Source: an uncultured Mediterranea sp. (GTDB lineage Bacteria; Bacteroidota; Bacteroidia; Bacteroidales; Bacteroidaceae). From it: a stretch of DNA of 64,000 bases. Shown in pieces: positions 50,655-58,832 of the stretch (the first letter of the stretch is position 1; each line of letters begins with the position of its first letter). The notes under the pieces are model-generated. The model worked only from the letters and a program-made list of their open reading frames with translations. It made no database searches and had not been told where the DNA came from. Both the position numbers and the translations under genes were made by a program. The DNA is taken from positions 62,001 to 126,000 of the forward strand of contig NZ_CABUOL010000002.1 in the NCBI RefSeq assembly GCF_902493215.1, given 5' to 3'.

Positions 50655-52685
50655 TCAGCTGTTCATGCTCATGAGGAACTCGTCGTTGTCTTTGGTCTTT
50701 TCCAAACGGTCCTTCACGAAGTCCATGGCCTCGAGGGCGTTCATGTCGGCCAGGTACTTGCGCAGAATCCACATGCGGTCCAACGTCTGCTTGTCTTGCA
50801 GCAGGTCGTCGCGGCGTGTGCTCGAAGCGACGATGTTGACGGCGGGGAAGATGCGCTTGTTGGCCAGGTTGCGGTCGAGCTGGAGCTCCATGTTACCCGT
50901 ACCCTTGAATTCCTCGAAGATCACTTCGTCCATCTTGGAGCCGGTATCAATCAGAGCCGTAGCCAGGATGGTGAGCGAACCGCCGCCTTCGATGTTGCGG
51001 GCGGCACCGAAGAAACGTTTGGGCTTGTGCAGTGCGTTGGCATCCACACCACCTGACAATACCTTGCCTGATGCGGGCGAAACGGTGTTGTAGGCGCGGG
51101 CCAGACGGGTGATAGAGTCGAGGAAGATGACAACGTCGTGACCACATTCTACCATGCGCTTGGCTTTTTCCAGCACGATGCCGGCAATCTTTACGTGGCG
51201 TTCAGCCGGTTCGTCGAAGGTCGAGGCGATAACCTCGGCGTTGACGGTGCGGGCCATGTCGGTCACTTCTTCAGGGCGCTCGTCGATGAGCAGCATAATC
51301 ATATATACCTCGGGGTGGTTGGCTGCGATGGCGTTGGCAATGTCCTTCATCAGGATGGTCTTACCGGTCTTGGGCTGTGCCACGATGAGGGCGCGCTGGC
51401 CTTTGCCGATGGGGGCGAAGAGGTCTACCACACGAGCCGAGAGCGAGTCGCTGTATCCGCCTTTGCAAAGCTTGAACTTTTCGTCGGGGAAGAGCGGTGT
51501 GAGGTGTTCGAAGGGAACGCGGTCACGCACGAAAGCCGGGTCACGGCCGTTGATTTTGGATACCTTCACCAGCGGGAAGTATTTTTCTCCTTCCTTGGGC
51601 GGGCGGATAACACCGTCGACCACGTCGCCTGTCTTCAGGCCGAAGAGCTTGATTTGCGACTGCGATACATAGATGTCGTCGGGCGAGGAGAGGTAGTTGT
51701 AGTCCGACGAGCGGAGGAATCCGTAACCGTCGGGCATGATTTCCAGTACGCCGGTGCCGTTCAGGATGTCGTCGAAGTCGTAAGCCTTTTCGCGTTCGGC
51801 CGGTTTGTTCTCGGGTTGCGGCTGGGTTACGGCTGCCTGGTTGTTGGGCTGGGCGGCACGCTGTTGGGCCGCAGGCTGGCGCTGGGGCTGGTTGTTGTTC
51901 TGGTTGTTATTCTGGTTGTTATTATTGTTGTTCGGATTGTTGTTGCCGTTTCCGTTGTTTTTGTCGCGGCGGATGCGCTGGCGCTGTTGTTTCTGTTGGG
52001 CAGGGGTTGGCATGACAGGTACTTCCACGCGGGTTGCTTCGAATTTTCCAATCAGTTCGGAGGGGAGTTCCACCTTGTCGGTAGGCAGGTCTTCGATGGG
52101 AATGAAGTCGTCGTTCGAGGCAGCCAGAATCGGGCTTTCTTCTTTTTCCTCAACGATTTCGGCCGGTGCCTTCTTTTCTTCTTCGGCTTTCGGAGCAGCT
52201 TCGGGAGTTTCCTTTACTTCCTCCTGAGCGGCTGTATCAGCCTGTGCCTTGGCCTCTTCCGCCTTATTCTTGCGAGGGCGTCCCGGCTTGCGCTTCGGAG
52301 CGGCTTCTGCTTCCTGTGCCTGGGCCGTTTCGGCTGCGCTGTCGGTTGCCGGTTGAGGGGCGGGGATGATGTTCTTTTCTTCTATTTTGGGAGCTTCTTT
52401 CGGGTTGGGTTTGGTCAGCTCGCCGTTTTTGTCTGCCGAGAATACTTTGTCTACGTTTTCTTTTTTAATGGTCACGCGCGACCGCTTCTGACGTTCGTTC
52501 TTGCGCTCTTCCTTCTGCTTTTCGGCAGCCACTTTCTTGGTGGCTCCTACAATGGCCTGTTCATCGAGAATCTTATAGACCAGTTCTTCTTTCTTCAGCG
52601 AATCGGTCTTCTTGATACCTAATTCTTGCGCAATACTTTGGAGTTCCGACAAACTTTTGTCGTTCAGTTGAATAATGTTATACAT
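50655..52685 (-). CDS. rho: Transcription termination factor Rho with long disordered insertion
   Basis: A 676-residue hexameric RNA helicase. An N-terminal helical Rho_N region (NDKSLSELQSIAQELGIKK, 1-45) is followed by a disordered, Glu/Ala/Lys-rich stretch (50-230) and an Asn/Gln-rich block (about 235-285, mostly N and Q). The RNA-binding OB-fold begins near 310 (GVLEIMPDGYGFLR) and the ATPase has Walker A QPKTGKTILM and MIMLLIDERPEEVTDM. E. coli Rho is about 420 residues, so about 250 are insertion. In B. thetaiotaomicron a similar insertion is known to drive phase separation. Promoter box at 52826-52833, giving a leader of about 130 bases. Confidence 0.97.
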   Translation of the reverse strand: MYNIIQLNDKSLSELQSIAQELGIKKTDSLKKEELVYKILDEQAIVGATKKVAAEKQKEERKNERQKRSRVTIKKENVDKVFSADKNGELTKPNPKEAPKIEEKNIIPAPQPATDSAAETAQAQEAEAAPKRKPGRPRKNKAEEAKAQADTAAQEEVKETPEAAPKAEEEKKAPAEIVEEKEESPILAASNDDFIPIEDLPTDKVELPSELIGKFEATRVEVPVMPTPAQQKQQRQRIRRDKNNGNGNNNPNNNNNNQNNNQNNNQPQRQPAAQQRAAQPNNQAAVTQPQPENKPAEREKAYDFDDILNGTGVLEIMPDGYGFLRSSDYNYLSSPDDIYVSQSQIKLFGLKTGDVVDGVIRPPKEGEKYFPLVKVSKINGRDPAFVRDRVPFEHLTPLFPDEKFKLCKGGYSDSLSARVVDLFAPIGKGQRALIVAQPKTGKTILMKDIANAIAANHPEVYMIMLLIDERPEEVTDMARTVNAEVIASTFDEPAERHVKIAGIVLEKAKRMVECGHDVVIFLDSITRLARAYNTVSPASGKVLSGGVDANALHKPKRFFGAARNIEGGGSLTILATALIDTGSKMDEVIFEEFKGTGNMELQLDRNLANKRIFPAVNIVASSTRRDDLLQDKQTLDRMWILRKYLADMNALEAMDFVKDRLEKTKDNDEFLMSMNS

Positions 52686-52825
52686 ATATGCGTGTATGAT
52701 TTATTTTTAAGGAGGTGGTTGATAGCTTAACGCAGCCGTTGCCGACAATTAAGACTGAAACCGCCGTTGTTTTGAAATCTGTAATTATAAATGGGATGTT
52801 GTTTTATTGAAGTGTTTCAACGGCG

Positions 52826-52833
52826 CAAAGGTA
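52826..52833 (-). promoter_or_regulatory. -7 promoter box for rho
   Basis: TACCTTTG on the minus strand, about 141 bases before the rho start; the long leader could allow Rho autoregulation. Confidence 0.6.
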
Positions 52834-52887
52834 ATGATTATTTTTCAGCTTTCCTATAAAAAGGTCTGTTTTTTGAGCGGAATCACT

Positions 52888-52895
52888 TATCTTTG
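52888..52895 (+). promoter_or_regulatory. -7 promoter box for the EFR1-type ferredoxin gene
   Basis: TATCTTTG, 19 bases before the ATG at 52915. Confidence 0.65.
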
Positions 52896-52914
52896 CTTCA
52901 GTAAAAGTGAAGTT

Positions 52915-53748
52915 ATGACAGTTAATGCTATTAATCTGATTACTTTTTCGCCGACGCATACTTCCAAACAGATAGGCGAGGCGATTGTTCGCGGCATGGG
53001 TATTGCCGATGTTTCTTTTGTAGATATGACCTTGCAGACGCCTGAGCAGAAGGAGTTTGGATCTGATGTGCTGGCGGTGATAACGGTACCTGTATATGGC
53101 GGCCATGTGGCTCCCCTGGCTTTGGAGCGGATGAAAGACCTCCGCGCCGACGGTACGCCGGCCGTGATAGTTATGGTTTATGGCAACCGTGCCTACGAGA
53201 AGGCTTTGACGGAGTTGGATGCTTTTGTTAGCGGATTGGGTTTCAAGGTGATTGCCGGTGGCACGTTTGTGGGTGAGCATTCGTACAGCAGCGACCGTTA
53301 CCCCATTGCGGCCGGCCGTCCCGATGACGACGACCTGAAGTTTGCCGAAGAGTTTGGTGCCAAGGTGCGTATTAAGCTGTCGAATGCCGCCGATGCAGAG
53401 CATCTGTATGGCGTGGACGTGCAGAAGATTCAGCGGCCGAAGCAGCCCTTCTTACCTTTGTTCCGTTTCCTGCGTCGGGTGATAAAATTGCGCAAGAGCG
53501 GTGTGCCCATGCCTCGCACGCCTCAGGTGGACGAGAAACTCTGTACACATTGCGGCTTGTGCGTGAAGCGTTGTCCTGCAGGCGCCATTGTGAAAGGGGA
53601 GGAGTGCGTGACGAATGCCGAGAAATGCATCCGTTGTTGTGCCTGCGTGAAGGGGTGCCCCCAGAAGGCACGCACGTTCGATACACCCTTCGCTGCTTTG
53701 TTGCACGACTGCTTCCAGCGTCCGAAGGAAAATCGTATCATTCTTTGA
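52915..53748 (+). CDS. EFR1-type flavodoxin-ferredoxin fusion protein
   Basis: A 277-residue cytoplasmic electron carrier. The N-terminal half is flavodoxin-like (INLITFSPTHTSKQIGEAI for the FMN phosphate, VPVYGGHVAPLALERM and VMVYGNRAYEKAL for the ring), and the C-terminus carries two 4Fe-4S clusters (CTHCGLCVKRCPAGAI and CIRCCACVKGCPQKA). The length and arrangement match the EFRO1/EFR1 family. Partners are unknown. I chose the ATG at 52915 just after the promoter. The 3' end overlaps the convergent tilS by 11 bases. Confidence 0.88.
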   Translation: MTVNAINLITFSPTHTSKQIGEAIVRGMGIADVSFVDMTLQTPEQKEFGSDVLAVITVPVYGGHVAPLALERMKDLRADGTPAVIVMVYGNRAYEKALTELDAFVSGLGFKVIAGGTFVGEHSYSSDRYPIAAGRPDDDDLKFAEEFGAKVRIKLSNAADAEHLYGVDVQKIQRPKQPFLPLFRFLRRVIKLRKSGVPMPRTPQVDEKLCTHCGLCVKRCPAGAIVKGEECVTNAEKCIRCCACVKGCPQKARTFDTPFAALLHDCFQRPKENRIIL

Positions 53749-55015
53749 CCATACGGACGAGCGTCACTTTGCGTGTGTGTTCGTCCACCCGAAAGCGGTT
53801 GTCTGTCCGTTCGCCCACCAGCCAGGCGATGTCTTCGCCGCAACACAACACCCATTGGCGTTGTTTTTGCAGGAGGGAGAATTTGCGGTCGGTCAGATAA
53901 TCGCTTACTTTTTTGCGTCCTTTCATGCCGAAGGGCACGAACGTGTCGCCCGTCTGCCACAGACGCAGGGTCAGTGCGTGGTGCAGCTTGGCGGTGTCGA
54001 AACAGGCGGTCAGCCGGTCGCGGGGGATGACGAAGTCAGACGTCAGCTCCACTTCCGTCATTTCCAGTCGGGGCGGGCGGTTCATGGTTTGCTTGTCTTG
54101 CATCAGCAGCAGGTCGCGGTCCTTCACCACCAACCAGCCTTCCGATTCGAAGGCTTTGCCTGCCTGCCTTTCGAGCGAGCGGAAGATGTCGTCCGTCTGC
54201 GCTTCGTTGAAGCCCAGCGGGTGGAGGATTTCATGGAGCAGCGCCTGTGGCTCTGCTTCTTTCAGCAGGGCGGTTATGCGGATGCCTTCGGGGCAGAGCA
54301 CCCTTTCCCTGGCTTCGGCTATACTTATATTATATAAGGTGGCGGCTTCGTCCAAGTGGGCGGCCGTACGGAGAATGCTCCGTCGGACGGACGGGTTGAT
54401 TTCCTGCATCAGGGGCAGGAGGTTCAGGCGTATCTTGTTGCGCGTGTATTCGTCCTGCAGGTTGGTACTGTCGGTGACGTACGACTGGCCTTGGCGGTCG
54501 AGGTAGTGCAGGATGTCATCGCGCGTCAGGCAAAGCAGGGGGCGGACGATGCGGCCGTTGCGTGGGCGGATGCCCCGCAAACCGTTGATGCCCGTGCCCC
54601 GCATCAGGTTGAGCAGGAAGGTCTCCACGCTGTCGTCGGCATGATGGGCCACGGCTACAGCGTCGGCTCCCAGCTCCTGACGGAGGGTCTCGAACCACTG
54701 GTAGCGCAGCTCGCGCGCGGCCATTTCGATGGAGATGTGCCGGTTGGCGGCGTGTTGGGTGGTGTCGAAGTGGACAACGTGCAGGGCGACGTGCCGCTCC
54801 TCGCACAGGCGGCGGACGAATTGCTCGTCGCGGTCGGATTCCTCGCCGCGCAGGTGGAAGTTGCAATGCGCCGCCTCGCATGCATAACCCAGCTCCGTCA
54901 GCAGGAACAGGAGGGCCACGGAGTCGGCACCGCCGCTCAGGGCCACGATGACTTTGCCGCCTGCTTCCAGCAGACGTTCTTGGGCAATGTATTGGGCAAC
55001 TTTCTTCTTTTCCAT
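53738..55015 (-). CDS. tilS: tRNA(Ile)-lysidine synthetase
   Basis: A 425-residue enzyme that puts lysine on C34 of tRNA-Ile(CAU), an essential step for AUA decoding. The PP-loop VALSGGADSVALLFLL is near the N-terminus, AHCNFHLRGEESDRDE and AVAHHADDSVETFLLNLMRGTG follow, and the C-terminal TilS domain ends in TLVRMVKE. I chose the ATG at 55015; upstream in-frame ATGs lie across the promoter box at 55021-55028, which makes the leader very short. Its 3' end overlaps the EFR1 gene on the other strand. Confidence 0.94.
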   Translation of the reverse strand: MEKKKVAQYIAQERLLEAGGKVIVALSGGADSVALLFLLTELGYACEAAHCNFHLRGEESDRDEQFVRRLCEERHVALHVVHFDTTQHAANRHISIEMAARELRYQWFETLRQELGADAVAVAHHADDSVETFLLNLMRGTGINGLRGIRPRNGRIVRPLLCLTRDDILHYLDRQGQSYVTDSTNLQDEYTRNKIRLNLLPLMQEINPSVRRSILRTAAHLDEAATLYNISIAEARERVLCPEGIRITALLKEAEPQALLHEILHPLGFNEAQTDDIFRSLERQAGKAFESEGWLVVKDRDLLLMQDKQTMNRPPRLEMTEVELTSDFVIPRDRLTACFDTAKLHHALTLRLWQTGDTFVPFGMKGRKKVSDYLTDRKFSLLQKQRQWVLCCGEDIAWLVGERTDNRFRVDEHTRKVTLVRMVKE

Positions 55016-55020
55016 ACCTG

Positions 55021-55028
55021 CAAAGGTA
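55021..55028 (-). promoter_or_regulatory. -7 promoter box for tilS
   Basis: TACCTTTG on the minus strand, ending five bases before the tilS ATG, so the message is likely to be nearly leaderless. Confidence 0.55.
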
Positions 55029-55121
55029 GTATAAACCAAGAGAAATACAAAAGACGAAAACAACGTTTTCGGGCTTTTTTATTTCCGAGGTGCCGTTGTT
55101 TTATTAGCAGGTCAGTATTCC

Positions 55122-55192
55122 TTCGGAAAGCACTGCTTTGCAACCTTTAAAGCATTGCTTTCTCCCTTTGAAAACATTGCTTTCCGAAATGG
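55122..55192. repeat. 22-bp tandem palindromic array C (3 units)
   Basis: Units start at 55127, 55149 and 55171, each 22 bp. Each opens with a 13-nt core AAAGCA-N-TGCTTT (third unit AAAACA) and has a nine-base spacer. The whole array is bounded by TTCGGAAAGCA (55122-55132) and its reverse complement TGCTTTCCGAA (55178-55188). It lies between the divergent tilS and feoB promoters. Confidence 0.95.
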
Positions 55193-55287
55193 CACGTAGT
55201 GCGATGCGGACGGGGGTTGCTATCAGTTTCTTACGCCTTGTTATTTAAAAACATTCTAAATTGCTTGCGGGTTGTCGGCATATCTCG

Positions 55288-55295
55288 TATCTTTG
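55288..55295 (+). promoter_or_regulatory. -7 promoter box for feoAB
   Basis: TATCTTTG with TTGC at 55265-55268 as a possible -33 element, 33 bases before the ATG. I see no obvious Fur site. Confidence 0.6.
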
Positions 55296-55327
55296 CATCC
55301 GAAAAATCATAGAGAAAGGCAAATACT

Positions 55328-57799
55328 ATGCGTTTATCCGAATTGAATACCGGCGAGAAAGGCGTGATTGTCAAGGTGATGGGCCACGGAGGTTTCCGCA
55401 AGCGCATTGTGGAGATGGGCTTCATCAAGGGCAAGACGGTGGAGGTGCTGCTCAACGCGCCTTTGCGCGACCCTGTGAAATACAAAGTGATGGGTTACGA
55501 AATCTCCCTGCGCCGCCAGGAGGCCGACATGATTGAGGTCATCAGCGAACAGGAGGCGAGGGAACACAACGTGCAGCCCGGCTATCACAAAGGACTGGAG
55601 GAAGACATCCGCCTGACCGAGGACGAAATGAGAACGCTGGCGCGCGACAAGCGCCGCACCATCAACGTGGCGCTGGTGGGCAATCCGAATTGTGGCAAGA
55701 CATCGCTCTTCAACATCGCTTCGGGGGCACACGAGCATGTGGGTAACTACAGCGGCGTGACGGTCGATGCCAAGGAAGGCTTCTTCGACTTCCAGGGCTA
55801 CCGCTTCCGCATTGTCGACCTGCCGGGCACGTATTCGCTTTCGGCCTATTCGCCCGAGGAAATCTACGTCCGCCGCCACATCATCGACCAGACGCCGGAC
55901 ATCATCATCAACGTGGTCGATGCCTCCAACCTGGAGCGCAACCTCTACCTGACCACCCAGCTGATAGACATGAACGTCCGCATGGTGGTGGCTCTGAACA
56001 TGTACGACGAGCTGGAGGCCAGCGGCAATACGCTGGATTACGTGAAGCTGGGCGAACTCTTCGGCGTGCCGATGCTGCCCACCGTGAGCCGTACGGGCCG
56101 CGGCGTGGAAAACCTTTTCCACGTCATCATCACCCTTTACGAGGGAGGCGACTTCCTCGACAAGAAGGGAAAGGTGCGCGCCGAAATCCTCGAAGACTTC
56201 CGCCAGTGGCACAAGGAATATGTGCCCGACCACGCTTTCGGCACCCATCAGGAAGAGGAGGAGCATCCGCGCGGCTTCTTCCGCCACATCCACATCAACC
56301 ACGGCCCCGAACTGGAGCGCAGCATTGATGCGGTGAAGCTGGTCATCAGCGAAAACGAAAACATCCGTCACAAATACTCCACCCGTTTTCTTTCCATCAA
56401 GTTGCTGGAGAACGACAAGGACCTGGAGGGCATGGTGAAGACCCTGCCCAACGGCGACAAGATATTGGAGGTGCGCGACCGCGAGAAGCAGCGCATCCGC
56501 GAGGTGATGAACGAGGACAGCGAGCAGGCCATCACCGACGCCAAGTATGGCTTCATCTCGGGTGCCCTTCGCGAGACGTTCGTGGACAACCATCAGGACA
56601 AGGAGCGCATGACACGCGTGATAGACGCCATCGTGACCCACCGCGTCTGGGGATTTCCCATCTTTTTCCTCTTCATGTTCCTGATGTTCGAAGTGACTTT
56701 CGTGCTGGGAGCCTACCCGCAGGACTGGATTGAGAGCCTGGTGAACGTCATCGGAACCTTCATCAGCAACAACATGGCCGAAGGGCCGTTGAAGGATTTG
56801 CTCATCGACGGTATCATCGGCGGCGTGGGAGGCGTCATTGTTTTCCTGCCCAACATCCTGATACTCTATCTGTTCATTTCGCTGATGGAGGATTCGGGGT
56901 ACATGGCCCGTGCAGCCTTCATCATGGACAAAATAATGCACAAGATGGGCTTGCACGGCAAGTCGTTCATTCCCCTGATTATGGGCTTCGGATGCAATGT
57001 GCCTGCCGTATTGGCTTCGCGCACCATCGAGAACCGCAAGAGCCGGCTGGTGACCATCCTCATCAATCCCTTGATGTCGTGCAGTGCGCGCCTGCCCATC
57101 TATCTGTTGCTGGTAGGCGTCTTCTTCCCCCATCATGCCAGCCTGGTGTTGCTGAGCATTTATAGCTTGGGCATCATCCTGGCCGTGGTCATGGCGCGTC
57201 TCTTCAGCCGCTTCCTTGTGAAGGGCGACGACACGCCGTTCGTCATGGAGCTGCCCCCCTACCGCATGCCTACTTCGAAAGCTATCTTCCGCCACACGTG
57301 GGAGAAGGGTGCACAATACCTGCGCAAGATGGGTGGTGTCATCATGGTAGCCTCCATCATCATTTGGGTGCTGGGTTATTATCCACGTCCTTCCGAGTCG
57401 ATGGACCTGGCGCAGCAACAGGAGAATTCCTATATCGGCCGCATTGGCAAGGCCATCGAGCCGGCTATCGAACCATTGGGCTTCGACTGGAAGCTGGGTA
57501 TCGGCATCCTGTCGGGAGTGGGAGCTAAGGAACTGGTGGTCAGTTCGCTGGGTGTACTCTATGCCGATGATGCCGAAGCCGATGAGACGACCCTGGCCCA
57601 ACGGTTGCCCATCACGCCGCTGGTAGCTTATGGCTATATGGTTTTCATCCTGCTTTATTTCCCGTGTGTGGCTACGCTGGCCGCCATCAGGCAGGAGGCG
57701 GGCGGCTGGAAGTGGGCGGCATTTGCGGCTGCCTATACCACTATATTGGCATGGATCATGTCCTTTGCCGTTTATCAGATAGGAGGATTGTTTGTATGA
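55328..57799 (+). CDS. feoB: FeoA-FeoB fusion ferrous iron transporter
   Basis: An 823-residue protein. Residues 1-75 form a FeoA (SH3-like) domain (MRLSELNTGEKGVIVKV...GYEISLRRQEADMIEV). Next is the cytoplasmic G domain with GNPNCGKTSLFN (G1), DLPGTYSLSAYSPEE (G3) and NMYD (G4), then a membrane core of several helices (about 430-820) including the Gate domains with MGFGCNVPAVLASR and a CSARLPIY stretch. It imports Fe2+ under low oxygen. The FeoA-FeoB fusion is typical for Bacteroidetes. The stop overlaps the next small gene (ATGA). Confidence 0.96.
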   Translation: MRLSELNTGEKGVIVKVMGHGGFRKRIVEMGFIKGKTVEVLLNAPLRDPVKYKVMGYEISLRRQEADMIEVISEQEAREHNVQPGYHKGLEEDIRLTEDEMRTLARDKRRTINVALVGNPNCGKTSLFNIASGAHEHVGNYSGVTVDAKEGFFDFQGYRFRIVDLPGTYSLSAYSPEEIYVRRHIIDQTPDIIINVVDASNLERNLYLTTQLIDMNVRMVVALNMYDELEASGNTLDYVKLGELFGVPMLPTVSRTGRGVENLFHVIITLYEGGDFLDKKGKVRAEILEDFRQWHKEYVPDHAFGTHQEEEEHPRGFFRHIHINHGPELERSIDAVKLVISENENIRHKYSTRFLSIKLLENDKDLEGMVKTLPNGDKILEVRDREKQRIREVMNEDSEQAITDAKYGFISGALRETFVDNHQDKERMTRVIDAIVTHRVWGFPIFFLFMFLMFEVTFVLGAYPQDWIESLVNVIGTFISNNMAEGPLKDLLIDGIIGGVGGVIVFLPNILILYLFISLMEDSGYMARAAFIMDKIMHKMGLHGKSFIPLIMGFGCNVPAVLASRTIENRKSRLVTILINPLMSCSARLPIYLLLVGVFFPHHASLVLLSIYSLGIILAVVMARLFSRFLVKGDDTPFVMELPPYRMPTSKAIFRHTWEKGAQYLRKMGGVIMVASIIIWVLGYYPRPSESMDLAQQQENSYIGRIGKAIEPAIEPLGFDWKLGIGILSGVGAKELVVSSLGVLYADDAEADETTLAQRLPITPLVAYGYMVFILLYFPCVATLAAIRQEAGGWKWAAFAAAYTTILAWIMSFAVYQIGGLFV

Positions 57800-57990
57800 C
57801 CGACTGGCAACATTGGGCGGTAGCCCTGATCGTACTGCTGTGCCTGTGGAGCATCGTAAAGAGCATCCGTTCCTTTTTCCGCCGTTCGCGGAAAGGGGAA
57901 AATCCTTGTAGCGGATGTTCTTGCGGGTGTTCGGGCGGTTGTCCTTCGGCGGCCGTGAAAAAAGAAATGAAGAAAAAATGCTGCGGATAG
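57796..57990 (+). CDS. FeoB-associated Cys-rich membrane protein
   Basis: A 64-residue protein: one membrane helix (WAVALIVLLCLWSIVKSI), a basic stretch (RSFFRRSRKGE), then a cysteine-rich segment (PCSGCSCGCSGGCP) and a final KKKCCG, seven cysteines after the helix. The position directly behind feoB and the composition match the FeoB-associated Cys-rich family (also termed FeoC-like/VirK-type in places). It may bind iron or a cluster at the cytoplasmic exit of FeoB, which is inference. It overlaps feoB by 4 bases. Confidence 0.9.
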   Translation: MTDWQHWAVALIVLLCLWSIVKSIRSFFRRSRKGENPCSGCSCGCSGGCPSAAVKKEMKKKCCG

Positions 57991-58012
57991 TTGGTAATTA
58001 GAAAAATTGTAC

Positions 58013-58020
58013 TACCTTTG
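58013..58020 (+). promoter_or_regulatory. -7 promoter box for tRNA-Cys
   Basis: TACCTTTG with TTGG at 57991-57994 as a possible -33 element; the tRNA starts 40 bases later. Confidence 0.65.
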
Positions 58021-58059
58021 CATCCGCAATCGGGAAGTAACCCCTTGCAAATCGATCTT

Positions 58060-58131
58060 GGTACCTTGGATGAGTGGCTTAGTCAGCGGTCTGCAAAACC
58101 GTGTACGGCGGTTCGAATCCGCCAGGTACCT
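58060..58131 (+). tRNA. tRNA-Cys (anticodon GCA)
   Basis: A 72-nt cloverleaf: acceptor GGTACCT/AGGTACC, anticodon stem GCGGT/ACCGT holding CTGCAAA (anticodon GCA), T arm GGCGG-TTCGAAT-CCGCC, discriminator T. The 3' CCA is not encoded. Confidence 0.96.
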
Positions 58132-58144
58132 CGAAATCCAATAG

Positions 58145-58176
58145 AAGCCCTGCCTTTAAAAAGGCGGGGCTTTTTT
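58145..58176 (+). terminator. Intrinsic terminator after tRNA-Cys
   Basis: AAGCCCTGCCTTT pairs with AAAGGCGGGGCTT around two bases, followed by a T-run. Confidence 0.88.
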
Positions 58177-58409
58177 GTTTGTTGACTGTCTGATAGTTAG
58201 CCTTCTTACCTTTTCTGATGTTCTTTCGCCTATCTGATGTTTTTGTGTAAATGTAGACCGTTTGTAGATCGGTAACTCATAAATCTCCCAATTGTAGCCC
58301 TCCTGATAGAATCTGTTTATCTCGGTAATATTTCATGTAAAATGTAAATTCTTTTGATTTAGGCATGAGGGATACCTCCAATCGTCTGTTTGGTGGTTGT
58401 TTTGGGAAG

Positions 58410-58497
58410 GTTTGAAACATAGAGGCCTTATGTTTGAAACATTCCCCCCTTATGTTTGAAACATAAGGGCCTTGGGGTTCAAACCAGGAATAAGAGA
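58410..58497. repeat. 22-bp tandem palindromic array D (3 units plus one degenerate)
   Basis: Units start at 58410, 58432, 58454 and 58476, each exactly 22 bp. The core is ATGTTT-G-AAACAT (13 nt) with nine-base spacers. The last unit has changed to GGTT/AACC, which keeps self-pairing though the bases differ. Confidence 0.95.
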
Positions 58498-58800
58498 CTG
58501 TCTGTGTAAATGAAGAAAGTAATGAATGTTTTGTTGAATATTATGACTTTACAGTGGAGCGGACGCCGTGGACAGGGAAGGAGAGAATGCAAAATATTTG
58601 GGGTGGGCGGATGATTATTTCTTTTATATCGGAAAATCGTCTTTGTTCTACTCTTTGGAACGCAACGGAGCGACGTTGGAAAAATTGCGCCGGCTGAATA
58701 ACGCTTCTTCTGCAATGGTGGGCGGGGAACTTTTTGGGTAGAAGCAAGAAACCGAAACAAGAAACCGGGAACGGGATTTGTTTGTTCCTGTTTTATTCCC

Positions 58801-58808
58801 TATTTTTG
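58801..58808 (+). promoter_or_regulatory. -7 promoter box for the ion channel gene
   Basis: TATTTTTG with TTTG at 58777-58780 (20-base spacer), 24 bases before the ATG. Confidence 0.72.
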
Positions 58809-58832
58809 TAATTCTCAATGTTATAAACCGAA

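Larger units (their letters stand above)
58132..58832. other. 701-bp intergenic region after tRNA-Cys
   Basis: Contents: the tRNA-Cys terminator (58145-58176); an AT-rich stretch (58177-58409) with nothing recognised; the 22-bp tandem array D (58410-58497); a stretch (58555-58740) with an open frame lacking a good start codon and unlike any family I know; and the promoter of the channel gene (58801-58808). No integrase or attachment-site duplicate of the tRNA end is visible. Confidence 0.75.

Noticed and set aside
55193..55327. A Fur box or riboswitch before feoB
   Set aside because: No recognisable Fur palindrome or riboswitch core is present between array C and the ATG.
58060..58500. An integrated element at the tRNA-Cys 3' end
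   Set aside because: No integrase and no second copy of the tRNA end are visible downstream.
58479..58760. A minus-strand open frame of 93 codons and a plus-strand frame ending at 58740 (…SLERNGATLEKLRR…)
   Set aside because: They overlap each other on opposite strands, neither has a promoter or a convincing start (the plus frame has only GTG/TTG), and neither resembles a family I know. The plus frame could be a gene remnant, but the support is too thin to annotate.
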